DNA of 64,000 bases from an uncultured Draconibacterium sp. (GTDB taxonomy: Bacteria; Bacteroidota; Bacteroidia; Bacteroidales; Prolixibacteraceae). The translations under genes and the position numbers were made by a program. The DNA is taken from NCBI RefSeq assembly GCF_913063105.1, contig NZ_CAJXYQ010000005.1, forward strand, positions 1 to 64,000, given 5' to 3'. Positions within the stretch are counted from its first letter, which is position 1. Each line of letters begins with the position of its first letter. The notes under the pieces are model-generated. The model ran no database searches and was not told where the DNA came from. It worked only from the letters and a program-made list of their open reading frames with translations. Shown piece by piece: positions 8,023-18,253 of this stretch.

Positions 8023-10992
8023 ATGAAACTCGAAAACCTAAAAATCGGAACTCTCCTTAAAACGGGCTTTACTCTCCTACTTCTGTTTGTGATTGTAATT
8101 GGTTTCATCTCCTATCAACAATCCAGTAGGATGCATCAACAAACCGAAGATATGTATAACCATCCGCTACAGGTACGAAGGAGTATTGGAGAATTAACAG
8201 CTACTGTTCATGCCATACGTGTAGACATGAAGAATTTGTTTCTGGCCAGCGAAAAAGAGGAGATAGAAGCCGATTTGCATAATCTGGAACTTTTGGATGC
8301 CAATGCCTTTAAACAGATTGAAGTTTTTCGGAAACTATACCTCGGACCTGTTAGTGACGTTGATGCATTGGAATACGAATACATTAAATGGAAATCCATT
8401 CGAGCAGAAATTATCCGCTTACACCAGTCTGGTGAAATACAAGAGGGTGCCAGCCGTACAAAAAGTTCAGGAATTGGAGGGAAGCAAGCAGAAGTCGTAC
8501 TAAGGTCATTGGATAAACTCAGCGCTTTTGCCACAGGGAAAGGAGATGAGTTGTATGCCAATTCCATGGAATTAAATAATGCGCTAAACAAACAATTATT
8601 ATCCCTAATCGGTGTCATTGTATTGATATCACTTTTTGTAAGTTGGTTTTTACTGCGGGCCATGCGCAAACCCATCGACGAGCTTATTGAAGCAACCCAG
8701 CGCTTTCATAAAGGCGATTTAATGGCACGAAGTTCCAACACTTCAAATAACGAGCTTGGAGAACTATCCAATTCATTTAATGCCCTGGCCGATGACATTC
8801 AGGCGAATTTAAGCTTAAGTGAAAACATCGAAAACATCGCCGGAATAATGCTAAGCGAGGACGATACAAAACTGTTTTTCAAAAAAACACTTCACGCCAT
8901 TTCCCAACATACCAATTCACAAATTGCTGCGGTGTATTTGCTCAGCGACGACCAAAAAACCTATGAGCATTTCGAATCCATTGGTTTAGATACGAATGCC
9001 AGACAATCGTTTACCGCAGAGCATTTCGAAGGTGAATTTGGTGCTGTGCTTTCTTCCCGTAAGGTGCATTATCTTAAAAATATCCCTGAAGATACCCGTT
9101 TTGCTTTTCATACCGTGAGTGGAAAATTTATCCCACGCGAAATTTTAACCATCCCTGTTACTACAAATGAAGGGGTAAGTGCTATTATTTCGTTGGCAAG
9201 TTTAGGGTTTTACAGCAAACATTCTGTTCAGTTAATTGATAAAATTCTCAACACATTAAGCGCTCGCATTGAAGGATTATTAGCTTTTGGAAAGATTAAA
9301 CAATTTTCAGCTAAACTGGAAGTTCAAAACACTGAATTGGAAGCATCACAAAGAGAACTCTCTTCCCAGTCGGCAGAACTTATGGAACAGAATACCGAGC
9401 TTGAACAGCAAAAGAAACAATTGTCTCAGGCCAGTCAGATGAAAACCGCTTTCTTTTCGAATATGAGCCACGAACTGCGCACACCCCTTAACTCTGTTAT
9501 TGCTTTATCGGGAGTGCTATACAAACGACTCGCAAACAAAATCCCCGAAGACGAATACAGCTATTTAGAAGTGATTAATCGCAACGGTAAAAACCTGCTT
9601 AATCTCATCAACGATGTACTTGATATTGCACGCATAGAAGCCGGCCATGAAGATATTGAGCTTAGTGAATTTAATTGCTCCCAATTAATGGATGAACTCG
9701 TAAACTCAATGAGCCTGGAGGCAAATCAGAAAAAAATTAAACTCATTCACACAAAAACTGATGCCACACTTCCTATTACTTCTGATGAAAAAAAATGCCG
9801 TCATATTTTGCAGAACCTGATCAGCAATGCTGTAAAATTCACAGAAGAAGGTAAGGTGGAAGTTATTTCAAAACAAATCGATAAAAATATTGTGATTACG
9901 GTAACCGATACCGGAATCGGTATTTCCGAAGACCAAATCTCTCATATTTTTGATGAATTTAAACAAGCCGATAGCAGTACCTCAAGAAAATATGGCGGCA
10001 CCGGTTTGGGGCTTGCCATTGCAAAAAAATATACGCATTTGCTCGGTGGTAATATTTCGGTAAAAAGCGAACCTGGAAAAGGCACTGAATTTACCCTTGT
10101 TTTGCCTTTGCAGTATAACCGTGAAAACAGCCAGATTGAAGAAGAAAATTTAGGTTCCTTAACGCACAGCAGACGATTTCAGCTTAGTCGAATACCTGAC
10201 AACCCCGAAAAATCCATCTTACTGGTGGACGACAACGAATCGGCTCTTGTTCAGGTAAAGGATATTCTTGAGGATAAAGGCTATCATGTGTTGCTGGCCA
10301 GTAATGGTAGTGAAGCACTTGCAATTATTGACCATACGATACCGGATGCCATGATACTGGATCTGATGATGCCTGAAATGGATGGATTTCAGGTGTTAAG
10401 ATCCATTCGGGAGCAAGAACAAACATCACAGCTCCCTGTGTTGATACTTACTGCAAAGCACATTACTAAAGAAGAACTGAAATTTTTAAAACACAATCAT
10501 GTTCAACAGCTTATTCAGAAAGGCGATGTAAATGCCAATGAAATGCTGGAAGCAGTGGCCAATATGCTATTCGCTGAAATCTTAGAATCGGATGCCCCAA
10601 AAGCTGAAACTAAAACGACAAAAGAAAAACCCTTGGTACTTATCGTTGAAGACAATCCCGATAATATGCTCTCAGTTAAAGCCGTTCTTAATGATGCTTT
10701 TACCATATTGGAAGCCGTAAACGGCATTGAGGGGGTTGAAAAAGCGAAGAAATTTAAGCCCGATCTCATTCTAATGGATATTGCACTCCCACAAATGGAT
10801 GGCATCGAAGCCTTTAAAATAATAAGAAATAAGCCTGAATTACAGTATATTAAAGTAATTGCACTTACAGCAAGCGCAATGACCCAGGACAGGGAAGTTT
10901 TACTTTCGCACGGTTTTGATGCCTTCATTGCTAAACCCATTGATGAACAACAATTTTTTGACACGATAAATAGCACGCTTTATGGCAAATAA
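8023..10992 (+). CDS. Membrane hybrid histidine kinase: 4HB-HAMP-GAF-HisKA-HATPase-REC-REC
   Basis: This 989-residue sensor has an N-terminal membrane segment (about 13-32), an extracytoplasmic four-helix-bundle-like region (33-190), and a second membrane segment (191-212). A HAMP linker (about 212-265), a GAF domain (270-425) and a coiled coil (430-475) follow. The HisKA domain has phosphoacceptor H483 in SHELRTPLNS, and the HATPase has NLISNAVKF, DTGIGIS and GGTGLGLAIAK. Two receivers follow, with phosphoacceptors D780 (LDLMMPEMDG) and D919 (MDIALPQMDG). The first half resembles a chemoreceptor input stage, which fits the neighbouring CheR-like gene. The C-terminal end overlaps the start of the next kinase gene by 11 bases, so the two are translationally coupled. 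The ligand is unknown. Confidence 0.93.
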   Translation: MKLENLKIGTLLKTGFTLLLLFVIVIGFISYQQSSRMHQQTEDMYNHPLQVRRSIGELTATVHAIRVDMKNLFLASEKEEIEADLHNLELLDANAFKQIEVFRKLYLGPVSDVDALEYEYIKWKSIRAEIIRLHQSGEIQEGASRTKSSGIGGKQAEVVLRSLDKLSAFATGKGDELYANSMELNNALNKQLLSLIGVIVLISLFVSWFLLRAMRKPIDELIEATQRFHKGDLMARSSNTSNNELGELSNSFNALADDIQANLSLSENIENIAGIMLSEDDTKLFFKKTLHAISQHTNSQIAAVYLLSDDQKTYEHFESIGLDTNARQSFTAEHFEGEFGAVLSSRKVHYLKNIPEDTRFAFHTVSGKFIPREILTIPVTTNEGVSAIISLASLGFYSKHSVQLIDKILNTLSARIEGLLAFGKIKQFSAKLEVQNTELEASQRELSSQSAELMEQNTELEQQKKQLSQASQMKTAFFSNMSHELRTPLNSVIALSGVLYKRLANKIPEDEYSYLEVINRNGKNLLNLINDVLDIARIEAGHEDIELSEFNCSQLMDELVNSMSLEANQKKIKLIHTKTDATLPITSDEKKCRHILQNLISNAVKFTEEGKVEVISKQIDKNIVITVTDTGIGISEDQISHIFDEFKQADSSTSRKYGGTGLGLAIAKKYTHLLGGNISVKSEPGKGTEFTLVLPLQYNRENSQIEEENLGSLTHSRRFQLSRIPDNPEKSILLVDDNESALVQVKDILEDKGYHVLLASNGSEALAIIDHTIPDAMILDLMMPEMDGFQVLRSIREQEQTSQLPVLILTAKHITKEELKFLKHNHVQQLIQKGDVNANEMLEAVANMLFAEILESDAPKAETKTTKEKPLVLIVEDNPDNMLSVKAVLNDAFTILEAVNGIEGVEKAKKFKPDLILMDIALPQMDGIEAFKIIRNKPELQYIKVIALTASAMTQDREVLLSHGFDAFIAKPIDEQQFFDTINSTLYGK

Positions 10993-13900
10993 CAGCATTA
11001 CAATTTTGGTTATTGACGACCTTCAGGACAACCTGATTACCTTAAATGCATTAATCAAAGATGCATTCCCTGAAGCAACTGTGTTAAAAGCTCAAAATGG
11101 GAAAACAGGATTGGAATTGGCAGCCAAAGAAAATCCTGATGTCATACTGCTGGATATTCTTATGCCCGGTATGGATGGTTATGAGGTTTGCCAAAAACTG
11201 AAAGCCGATAAAGAACTATGCGATATCCCGGTTGTTTTTGTAACAGCCATCGAAAACAACAAAGAAGCCCTGGTAAAAGCCTTAGATAGTGGTGGCGAAG
11301 CCTTTCTTACCAAACCCATTGACGAGATTGAGCTTACAGCCCAAATAAGAGCCATGCTTAAAATAAGGGAAGCCAACCAAGCGAAGAAAGACGAAAAAGT
11401 AAGGCTTGAAAAATTGGTGGAGAAAAGGAGCAAAGAACTTGTTCGGGAACTGGAAGCACATAAAAAAACCCTTCAGGAGTTAAGAATAAAAGAAGCAGAG
11501 AAAAGCACCATTCTTCAAACGGCCATAGATGGCTTCTGGATAGTGGATAAACAAGGAAAGTTCATAGATGTAAATGATGCAGCCTGCAAAATGCTTGGTT
11601 ATTCGAAAGAAGAAATGCTCAAAATGTCGATTCAGGATGTTGAAGCGAAAGAAACTGCAGTCGAAACCGCAAATCGTATCAAAAATATCATAAAGGAGGG
11701 ATCAGCCAGATTTGAATCAAAACACAAAACTAAAAAAGGCCAAATTATCAATGTTGAAGTCAGCACAACATGGATGAATTCAAAAAGTATCTTTTTTGCG
11801 TTTCTGAATGATATTACCGAGCGCAAGCAGACCGAGGAAGAACGTGAGCGAATATTCAACCAATCATTTGATATGATTTGTACGGCAACCATGGATGGCT
11901 ATTTAAAGGAATTAAATCCAGCTTGGGAAAAAACACTTGGCTGGACTCCTGTTGAACTCAGAAGTAAGCCATTTATAGAATTTATTCACCCCGATGATCA
12001 GGCTACAACCATAGAAGCGGCAGGTTCACTGCAAAATGGAATTGCAGCCCTGGATTTTGAAAATCGCTTCCAGGCAAAAGACGGTTCATACAAATGGCTT
12101 TCATGGAATACAATTCCTATTCTGGAAAAAAATATGATGTTGGGGTTTGCAAGAGACATCACCGAGAGTAAACAAGCAGAAGAAGAAGTAAGTAAATTAA
12201 ACGCTTTGTTGAAGCAGACAGGGGAACTGGCAAAAATCGGAGGTTGGGAGCTGGACCTGCAGACCAATCTGTTTTACTTTACCGATGAAATGTACCAAAT
12301 CTATGAAATTACTCCCGGACGCATTCTTAGTCTTGAGGAGGGCTTAAATTTATATCCACCAGAAACACAGCTCGTTTTTCAAAACGCATTGGCAGATAGC
12401 AAAGAGAGAAATGTTCCTTTTACTACAGATGCACTAATAATCACAAAGCAAAACAATAAGAAATGGGTTCGCGCCCATTGGAAGACAAAACAAATAGAGG
12501 GGAAAGTTACAAAGCTAATTGGTACTTTACAGGATATCACCGAACGCAAACAGGCAGAAAACGAAATTATTAAAGTTAACAGAAGATTGAAGATTTCTAC
12601 AGAATCTGCCGGGATAGGAATTTGGGATCTTGATCTGAAGAAAAACGTTCTTACCTGGGACAAAAGAATGTTTGAACTTTACGGTATTGAATCGGAAAGT
12701 TTTGAGGGAGCCTATGAAGCCTGGAAAAAGGGAGTTCATCCCAGTGATATAGAAAGGTCAGATAAAGAAGTACAAGCTGCAATTGCCGGAGAAAAAGAAT
12801 TTCATACGCAGTTTCGGGTTGTTTGGCCAGATGGCCAAATCAGATTCATAGAAGCACATGCAATAGTGAACTATGATCCGGATGGAACCCCAAAAAATAT
12901 GGTTGGCGTGAATTGGGACATAACCGAGCCCAAGCAGGCAGAAGAAGCTAATAAAGAACTCTTAAATAGATTCGAACTTATAGGCTTGCATTTGCCAGGA
13001 GTTATCTACCAATTCAGGCGTCGTAATGATGGCTCTTATCATTTTCCTTATGCAAGTCATGGAATAACAATGATTTATGGTGTAACACCTGAAGAAGTAG
13101 AACACGATGCTTCAAAGGCATTTAAGGCAATTCATACTGATGATTTAGAGCGGGTAAGCGCAACAATCAACCATTCAGCCCAAACCCTTAAGCCTTGGCA
13201 CGACGTGTATCGTGTAAATCAACCTTCGGGTAAAATAATATGGGTAGAAGGAAATTCAACGCCAATAAAACTGGAAGATGGAAGTATAATTTGGCATGGA
13301 TTTATTCAAGACATCACCAAACGCAAACATATAGAAGAATCTTTATTTGAAAGCGAAGAACGTTTTAAACTTGCTATGAATGCTTCTAATGATGGAATCT
13401 TTGACTGGAATCTTCTTACAAATGAAATATATTATTCGCCCGGTTGGAAAAAAATGCTTGGATATGAAGATCATGAACTTCCAAATGATTTCTCGGTGTG
13501 GGAAACAACAACAGAACCTGAGGACGTTAAAAAATCATGGGAGCTTCAACAGAAACTTATTTCAAAAAAGGTTGACCGATTTGAAATAGAATTTAAAATG
13601 AAGCATAAAGACGGTCATTGGGTTGATATACTCTCAAGGGCTAAAGCAATTTTTAACGATAAAGGAAAAGCCATAAGAATTGTTGGTACGCATACCGATA
13701 TTACAGAACGTAAACAATTCATAAAAACAATACAGGAACGTAATAAATATATCGAATCCATCATGGAAAATATGCCCATTGGATTTGCATTAAATACAAT
13801 TAATGATGGCGATGTAAAGTACATGAACCTTCGGTTCGAAGAAATTTATGGATGGTCAAGGAATATTCTTACAAATACAAGCATATTTTTCGAAAAAGTC

Positions 13901-16423
13901 TTCCCGGAACCTAAATATCGTGAAAAAATGCAGGCACAAATTGTGGCCGATATGCAAAGTGGCGATCCTGAAAGAATGCGATGGAACAATCTGAAGATTG
14001 TGACGAGCACGGGAGATGTTAGATATGTTTATGCTTACAATATACCCTTGTCTGATCAAAATTTAATGATCTCAACGGTCCAGGATGTTACAGAGCGCAA
14101 GCTGGCTGAAGAAAAAATAAAAGCGGCAAACCGGAAGCTTCAAGCCAATGAAAAAGCATTAAAAGCAAGTGAAGAACGTCTTGACCTGGCTATGATGGTT
14201 AAGAATGAGGGAATCTGGGACTGGTATCTGGTAAACAACCGGGTTGACTTTGATCAACGCTATTATGCCATGGCAGGCTATGAACCAGATGATTTTGCCA
14301 ACAACCTTGAGGAGTTTCAGAAGCGAATTCATCCGGAAGACGTGGATTACGTTATGTCCACTGCTGAGCAATATTTGACGGGGCAGATCGAACAATTTCA
14401 GGTTGAGTTCCGCTTTAATCGCAAAGATGGTTCGTGGATGTGGATACAGGGACGCGGCCAAATAGTGGAGCGTGACGAAAAGGGTATTCCAATAAGATTC
14501 ATTGGCACTCATAGCGATATAACCAAGCGAAAGCAGGCTGAAGCAGAACTGCTAAAACTTTCAACCGCTGTTACTCAAAGTCCTTCCGTTATTGCTATTA
14601 CTGATACTAAAGGTACGCTGGAGTATGTAAATCCTCAATTTACTGAAAGCACGGGTTACAGTATGGAAGAAGCCATCGGGCAAAATCCCCGTGTATTAAA
14701 ATCGGGAGAACAATCTGATGAAATGTATAAAGAACTTTGGGGAACCATTTCATCGGGCAAAATCTGGCGTGGTGAATTTCACAATAAAAAGAAAAACGGC
14801 GAATTGTTTTGGGAAATTGCATCTGTTTCGCCCATATTTGATGAGCAAGGCAAAATCATTAATTATATTAAAGTAGCTGAAGATATTACCGAGCGCAAAC
14901 AGGCGGAAGATAACTTCAGACATTCCATAGATGAGTCGCCATTAGGTATTAGAATTGTAAGCCAGGAAGGAAAGACCGTCTATGTAAACAAAGCACTTTT
15001 GGATATTTATGAGTTCTCCACTCTCGACGAATTTCTTAACACCAGAGCAATAGAAACGTATACTGAGCAAAGCTATCAGGAACATCTGAAAAGAAAAAAA
15101 ATCAGACAAAAAGGTGGAGATGCGTACGATTATGAAATCAGCATCAGACGAAAAAAGGGAGAAATCAGGCACATAAAAGTGTGGCGTAAAGAAGTGATAT
15201 GGAACAGAGAAAAACATTTCCAGGTAATTAACCAGGACATTACCGAACTAAAACGGCTTAACACCGATTTGATTCTGGCTAAAGAAAAGGCAGAGGAAAG
15301 CAACCGCTTAAAAACAGCTTTTCTGAATAATATGAGCCACGAAATACGCACTCCACTAAACGGTATAACAGGTTTTATCGGACTACTGCAAGATTCCGAT
15401 ATTGCTGATGAACAGAAACAACATTATTTCGATATTATAAACAAAAGCAGTGATAGACTGATAACCACGGTTACTGACATTATGGATATTTCGAGAATTG
15501 AAGCTGGCGAAATAAAAGTTTCGAAAACGGAGGTGTCGGTAAACGAGATTCTTAAAGAACAGTATAACTTTTTCTACCACCAGGCTAAATCAAAAGGGCT
15601 TCAGCTGATTTATAAACCAGGCCTTACGGATAGTGAAGCACGCTTTGTTACCGACAAACACAAATTGGAAGGGATTCTGACCAACCTGATTAAAAACGCC
15701 ATTAAGTTTACCGAGCATGGGGAAATTACTTTTGCCTACTCATTAAAAAAAGAGCAGGATATTGATGTTTTAGAATTTACGGTAAAAGATACTGGAATCG
15801 GAATTCCAACAAATAGGATAGATGCTGTTTTTAATCGTTTTGAACAAGCCGATATTGAAGACTCAAAAGTTCATCAAGGCTCGGGTCTGGGGCTTGCCAT
15901 TGCTAAATCGTATGTTGAAATGTTGGGTGGCGATATTAGTGTAAGTTCTGAAGTAGGTTTGGGTACCACCTTCACTTTTAGCATTCCTTACACAAAACAG
16001 TTGGTGAAAGAAAGCGATGCCAAAAAGAACAACAATAAAGAAACGCAGACAGCATTAAGTAATTTATCGGTAATTATTGCCGAGGATGATGAAGCCAGCA
16101 CAATGTATTTTGAAGCTATCTTTAGAAATGAGTTTGAAAATATTATATATGCAAAAACCGGAAAAGAAACCGTAGATAAATGCCGGGAGAATCCTGACGC
16201 AGATCTTATTCTCATGGACATAAAAATGCCCGGCATGAACGGCTATGATGCCACCCGCGAAATTCGAAAATTTAACAAGGATGTAATCATTATTGCTCAA
16301 ACAGCCTTCGGTTTAACGGGCGACAGGGAAAAAGCAATAGCAGCGGGTTGTAACGATTATATCGCAAAACCGATAAAAAAAGAGGAGCTTGAAATTATAA
16401 TTAAGAATCACTTCAAAAATTAG
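10982..16423 (+). CDS. Giant hybrid kinase: REC - ten PAS - HisKA - HATPase - REC
   Basis: At 1813 residues this is the largest protein in the window. An N-terminal receiver has phosphoacceptor D58 (LLDILMPGMDG). It is followed by a coiled coil (about 130-175) and ten PAS-type modules, starting near residues 175, 290, 410, 525, 655, 790, 915, 1060, 1185 and 1307. Nearly all end in an ITERKQAE-like linker. HisKA phosphoacceptor H1453 lies in SHEIRTPLNG. The HATPase shows NLIKNAIKF, DTGIGIP and GSGLGLAIAK, and the final receiver carries D1746 (LMDIKMPGMNG). No membrane segment is visible. The gene begins inside the end of the preceding kinase gene, so REC-to-REC phosphorelay between the two proteins is plausible. 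Its C-terminal transmitter resembles that of 557-4105. A dispersed repeat follows the stop codon. Confidence 0.93.
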   Translation: MANNSITILVIDDLQDNLITLNALIKDAFPEATVLKAQNGKTGLELAAKENPDVILLDILMPGMDGYEVCQKLKADKELCDIPVVFVTAIENNKEALVKALDSGGEAFLTKPIDEIELTAQIRAMLKIREANQAKKDEKVRLEKLVEKRSKELVRELEAHKKTLQELRIKEAEKSTILQTAIDGFWIVDKQGKFIDVNDAACKMLGYSKEEMLKMSIQDVEAKETAVETANRIKNIIKEGSARFESKHKTKKGQIINVEVSTTWMNSKSIFFAFLNDITERKQTEEERERIFNQSFDMICTATMDGYLKELNPAWEKTLGWTPVELRSKPFIEFIHPDDQATTIEAAGSLQNGIAALDFENRFQAKDGSYKWLSWNTIPILEKNMMLGFARDITESKQAEEEVSKLNALLKQTGELAKIGGWELDLQTNLFYFTDEMYQIYEITPGRILSLEEGLNLYPPETQLVFQNALADSKERNVPFTTDALIITKQNNKKWVRAHWKTKQIEGKVTKLIGTLQDITERKQAENEIIKVNRRLKISTESAGIGIWDLDLKKNVLTWDKRMFELYGIESESFEGAYEAWKKGVHPSDIERSDKEVQAAIAGEKEFHTQFRVVWPDGQIRFIEAHAIVNYDPDGTPKNMVGVNWDITEPKQAEEANKELLNRFELIGLHLPGVIYQFRRRNDGSYHFPYASHGITMIYGVTPEEVEHDASKAFKAIHTDDLERVSATINHSAQTLKPWHDVYRVNQPSGKIIWVEGNSTPIKLEDGSIIWHGFIQDITKRKHIEESLFESEERFKLAMNASNDGIFDWNLLTNEIYYSPGWKKMLGYEDHELPNDFSVWETTTEPEDVKKSWELQQKLISKKVDRFEIEFKMKHKDGHWVDILSRAKAIFNDKGKAIRIVGTHTDITERKQFIKTIQERNKYIESIMENMPIGFALNTINDGDVKYMNLRFEEIYGWSRNILTNTSIFFEKVFPEPKYREKMQAQIVADMQSGDPERMRWNNLKIVTSTGDVRYVYAYNIPLSDQNLMISTVQDVTERKLAEEKIKAANRKLQANEKALKASEERLDLAMMVKNEGIWDWYLVNNRVDFDQRYYAMAGYEPDDFANNLEEFQKRIHPEDVDYVMSTAEQYLTGQIEQFQVEFRFNRKDGSWMWIQGRGQIVERDEKGIPIRFIGTHSDITKRKQAEAELLKLSTAVTQSPSVIAITDTKGTLEYVNPQFTESTGYSMEEAIGQNPRVLKSGEQSDEMYKELWGTISSGKIWRGEFHNKKKNGELFWEIASVSPIFDEQGKIINYIKVAEDITERKQAEDNFRHSIDESPLGIRIVSQEGKTVYVNKALLDIYEFSTLDEFLNTRAIETYTEQSYQEHLKRKKIRQKGGDAYDYEISIRRKKGEIRHIKVWRKEVIWNREKHFQVINQDITELKRLNTDLILAKEKAEESNRLKTAFLNNMSHEIRTPLNGITGFIGLLQDSDIADEQKQHYFDIINKSSDRLITTVTDIMDISRIEAGEIKVSKTEVSVNEILKEQYNFFYHQAKSKGLQLIYKPGLTDSEARFVTDKHKLEGILTNLIKNAIKFTEHGEITFAYSLKKEQDIDVLEFTVKDTGIGIPTNRIDAVFNRFEQADIEDSKVHQGSGLGLAIAKSYVEMLGGDISVSSEVGLGTTFTFSIPYTKQLVKESDAKKNNNKETQTALSNLSVIIAEDDEASTMYFEAIFRNEFENIIYAKTGKETVDKCRENPDADLILMDIKMPGMNGYDATREIRKFNKDVIIIAQTAFGLTGDREKAIAAGCNDYIAKPIKKEELEIIIKNHFKN

Positions 16424-16432
16424 AAAAAACTC

Positions 16433-16627
16433 CGGCCACCGCCGATTTGTAATCAACAGTTTCCTCGTTAAAGGAAAAAATTAGCAGCCAGCTAGCCAAC
16501 AGCTGATGATATAAGTGTAAATTGATTTACCTTGCCATTATAAATTCTATAAAACTGAAGTGCCTGGTTTAAAGTAAGCAGCCATACCGGTAGCATGGAG
16601 CCACCGATTACAAATCGGCGGCAGCCG
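16433..16627 (+). repeat. Dispersed ~190-bp repeat with inverted ends, copy C
   Basis: The best-preserved copy starts 10 bases after the stop codon of the giant kinase. The left end ccgccgatttgtaatc is inverted at the right as gattacaaatcggcgg, giving a clear terminal inverted repeat. The interior matches the copy at 4194-4384. It occupies most of the gap 16424-16695, and no other signal is seen there. Confidence 0.8.
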
Positions 16628-16695
16628 AGGTGTGTCGAGCAGTAAATATTAGAGTGACATCATATCTTATAAATACAAAGTATTAACTTAAGTAT

Positions 16696-17430
16696 ATGCA
16701 AGTGAAAAAAATACCAATTCTACTCTTTCTAAGCTATTTTTTTTGTAACTATTTGTTTGGGCAAACTACCGGGCAAGAGGCAGTGCTGTTGAACCCACAA
16801 CTTGCGGCAATGCTCGATACCATTTACACCGATGACCAGGAAGACAGGCTGCAAATTAATACGATTGGTAAAAAACACGGTTGGGATTCGGAAGCATTAA
16901 AAGCGCATTTAAAAAGGATAGAAGTTAAAGATTCGGTTAATAGCATTAAAGTCGAAAAAATACTGGATACCTATGGCTGGCCGGGAGCTGACTGTGTTGG
17001 GACAAAAGGAAATACGGCTTTGTTTCTGGTTGTTCAACATGCGAGACTGAACTTGCAGGAAAAGTATCTGCCACTGATGCGCGAAGCGGTTAGTAAAGGC
17101 AATGCCCGGGGAAAAGACCTCGCCTTTTTAGAAGACCGGGTGGCACTACGAAAAGGCGAAAAACAAATTTACGGTACCCAGATTGCACCTGACCCGGAAA
17201 CCGGTAACTACCTTATACTTCCGCTGATTGACCCTGCAAACGTGAATAAAAGACGCGCCGAACTTAAATTGAGTACATTTGAAGACTATATTGCCGACTT
17301 TGGATTAACATGGAATGTGGAAGCCTACCAACAACAATTACCAGAATTGGTAAAAAGGCACAGCGCTTACCTGAAAAACAAAGCAAATAAGCAACTAAGA
17401 AATGAAAACCAAAAACACCATAAATTTTGA
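16696..17430 (+). CDS. DUF6624-family secreted protein
   Basis: This 244-residue protein has an N-terminal signal peptide (hydrophobic stretch about 6-21, probable cleavage after LFGQ), so it should be exported. The core matches what I recall of the DUF6624 family: DDQEDRLQI near residue 46, GWPGADCVG near 94, TALFLVVQHA, LPLMREAV, AFLEDRVALRKGEKQIYGTQ and PLIDPANVNKRR. The biochemical role is unknown. The last 29 bases overlap the start of the methyltransferase gene at 17402 in a different frame, which suggests co-transcription. The lysine/asparagine-rich tail lies in the overlap. Assignment rests on remembered family motifs. Confidence 0.75.
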   Translation: MQVKKIPILLFLSYFFCNYLFGQTTGQEAVLLNPQLAAMLDTIYTDDQEDRLQINTIGKKHGWDSEALKAHLKRIEVKDSVNSIKVEKILDTYGWPGADCVGTKGNTALFLVVQHARLNLQEKYLPLMREAVSKGNARGKDLAFLEDRVALRKGEKQIYGTQIAPDPETGNYLILPLIDPANVNKRRAELKLSTFEDYIADFGLTWNVEAYQQQLPELVKRHSAYLKNKANKQLRNENQKHHKF

Positions 17431-18178
17431 TCAGGTTGCCGACATTTACGATAACTATGTAAATGTTGATTTTGACATCCCATTTTTTATAAAAGAGACA
17501 GAAAATTATGGAGGAGAAGAGCTATTAGAACTAATGTGCGGAACCGGACGGGTTTCTATTCCGCTATTAACAGCCGGCAGAAAAATGACTTGTGTTGATT
17601 ATTCAAAAGGAATGCTGCAGTCGTTCGGGAAAAAAATGGCCAACAAAGCTTATTCGGCCACACTGGTGCAAATGGATGTTACAAAACTCCATCTCGATAA
17701 AACGTTTGGAATGATTTTGTTGCCCTTCCATTCTTTAAGCGAAATACTTACAACCGAAAAACAACAGGCAGCTTTAACAGGCATCTCCAATCATCTTAAA
17801 CCCGGAGGTACTTTTATTTTAACCTTGCAAAACCCCGAAACCCGGCTAAAACTGGCCGACGGAAAAATGAGGGTGATTGGCAATTTTCCTGTAGATAAGG
17901 ACCGAAATATGCTTTTATCATACACCAATCAGTACAATAAAAATGAGGAGCTTGTTTCCGGTTATCAGTTTTATGAAATTTACAATGCCGAAAATACTAT
18001 GCTGGAGAAGCGAATTCTGGAAATTAATTTTAAACCCGTATCACTTGAAAAGCTAAAATCCATGGTATTGAAAACGGAAATGGAAATTACAGAACTTTAT
18101 GGCGACTATTCGTACGGCGAATTTGAACCGCAGAAAAGTGAATTTATTATTTGTAAAATGAGAAAAAAATGGCAGTGA
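17402..18178 (+). CDS. Class I SAM-dependent methyltransferase
   Basis: This 258-residue protein is predicted to be a cytosolic class I methyltransferase. The SAM-binding glycine loop is ELLELMCGTGRVSIPLL (about residues 39-55), followed by the acidic residue at the end of beta 2 in TCVDYSKGML. Motif IV lies near LPFHSLSEI and the post-I region near LKPGGTFILTLQNP. The substrate cannot be predicted, and small-molecule methyltransferases of this type are common. The ATG lies 29 bases inside the upstream DUF6624 gene. An in-frame alternative start downstream would remove the conserved region FDQVADIYDNY, so this start is preferred. Confidence 0.85.
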   Translation: MKTKNTINFDQVADIYDNYVNVDFDIPFFIKETENYGGEELLELMCGTGRVSIPLLTAGRKMTCVDYSKGMLQSFGKKMANKAYSATLVQMDVTKLHLDKTFGMILLPFHSLSEILTTEKQQAALTGISNHLKPGGTFILTLQNPETRLKLADGKMRVIGNFPVDKDRNMLLSYTNQYNKNEELVSGYQFYEIYNAENTMLEKRILEINFKPVSLEKLKSMVLKTEMEITELYGDYSYGEFEPQKSEFIICKMRKKWQ

Positions 18179-18253
18179 TTGCCTCAAGTTTGCAATTCCA
18201 ATAGCCGGAAAGGCAATAATTAAAAACCATAAACAATTAAAAACAAGTAGCAC

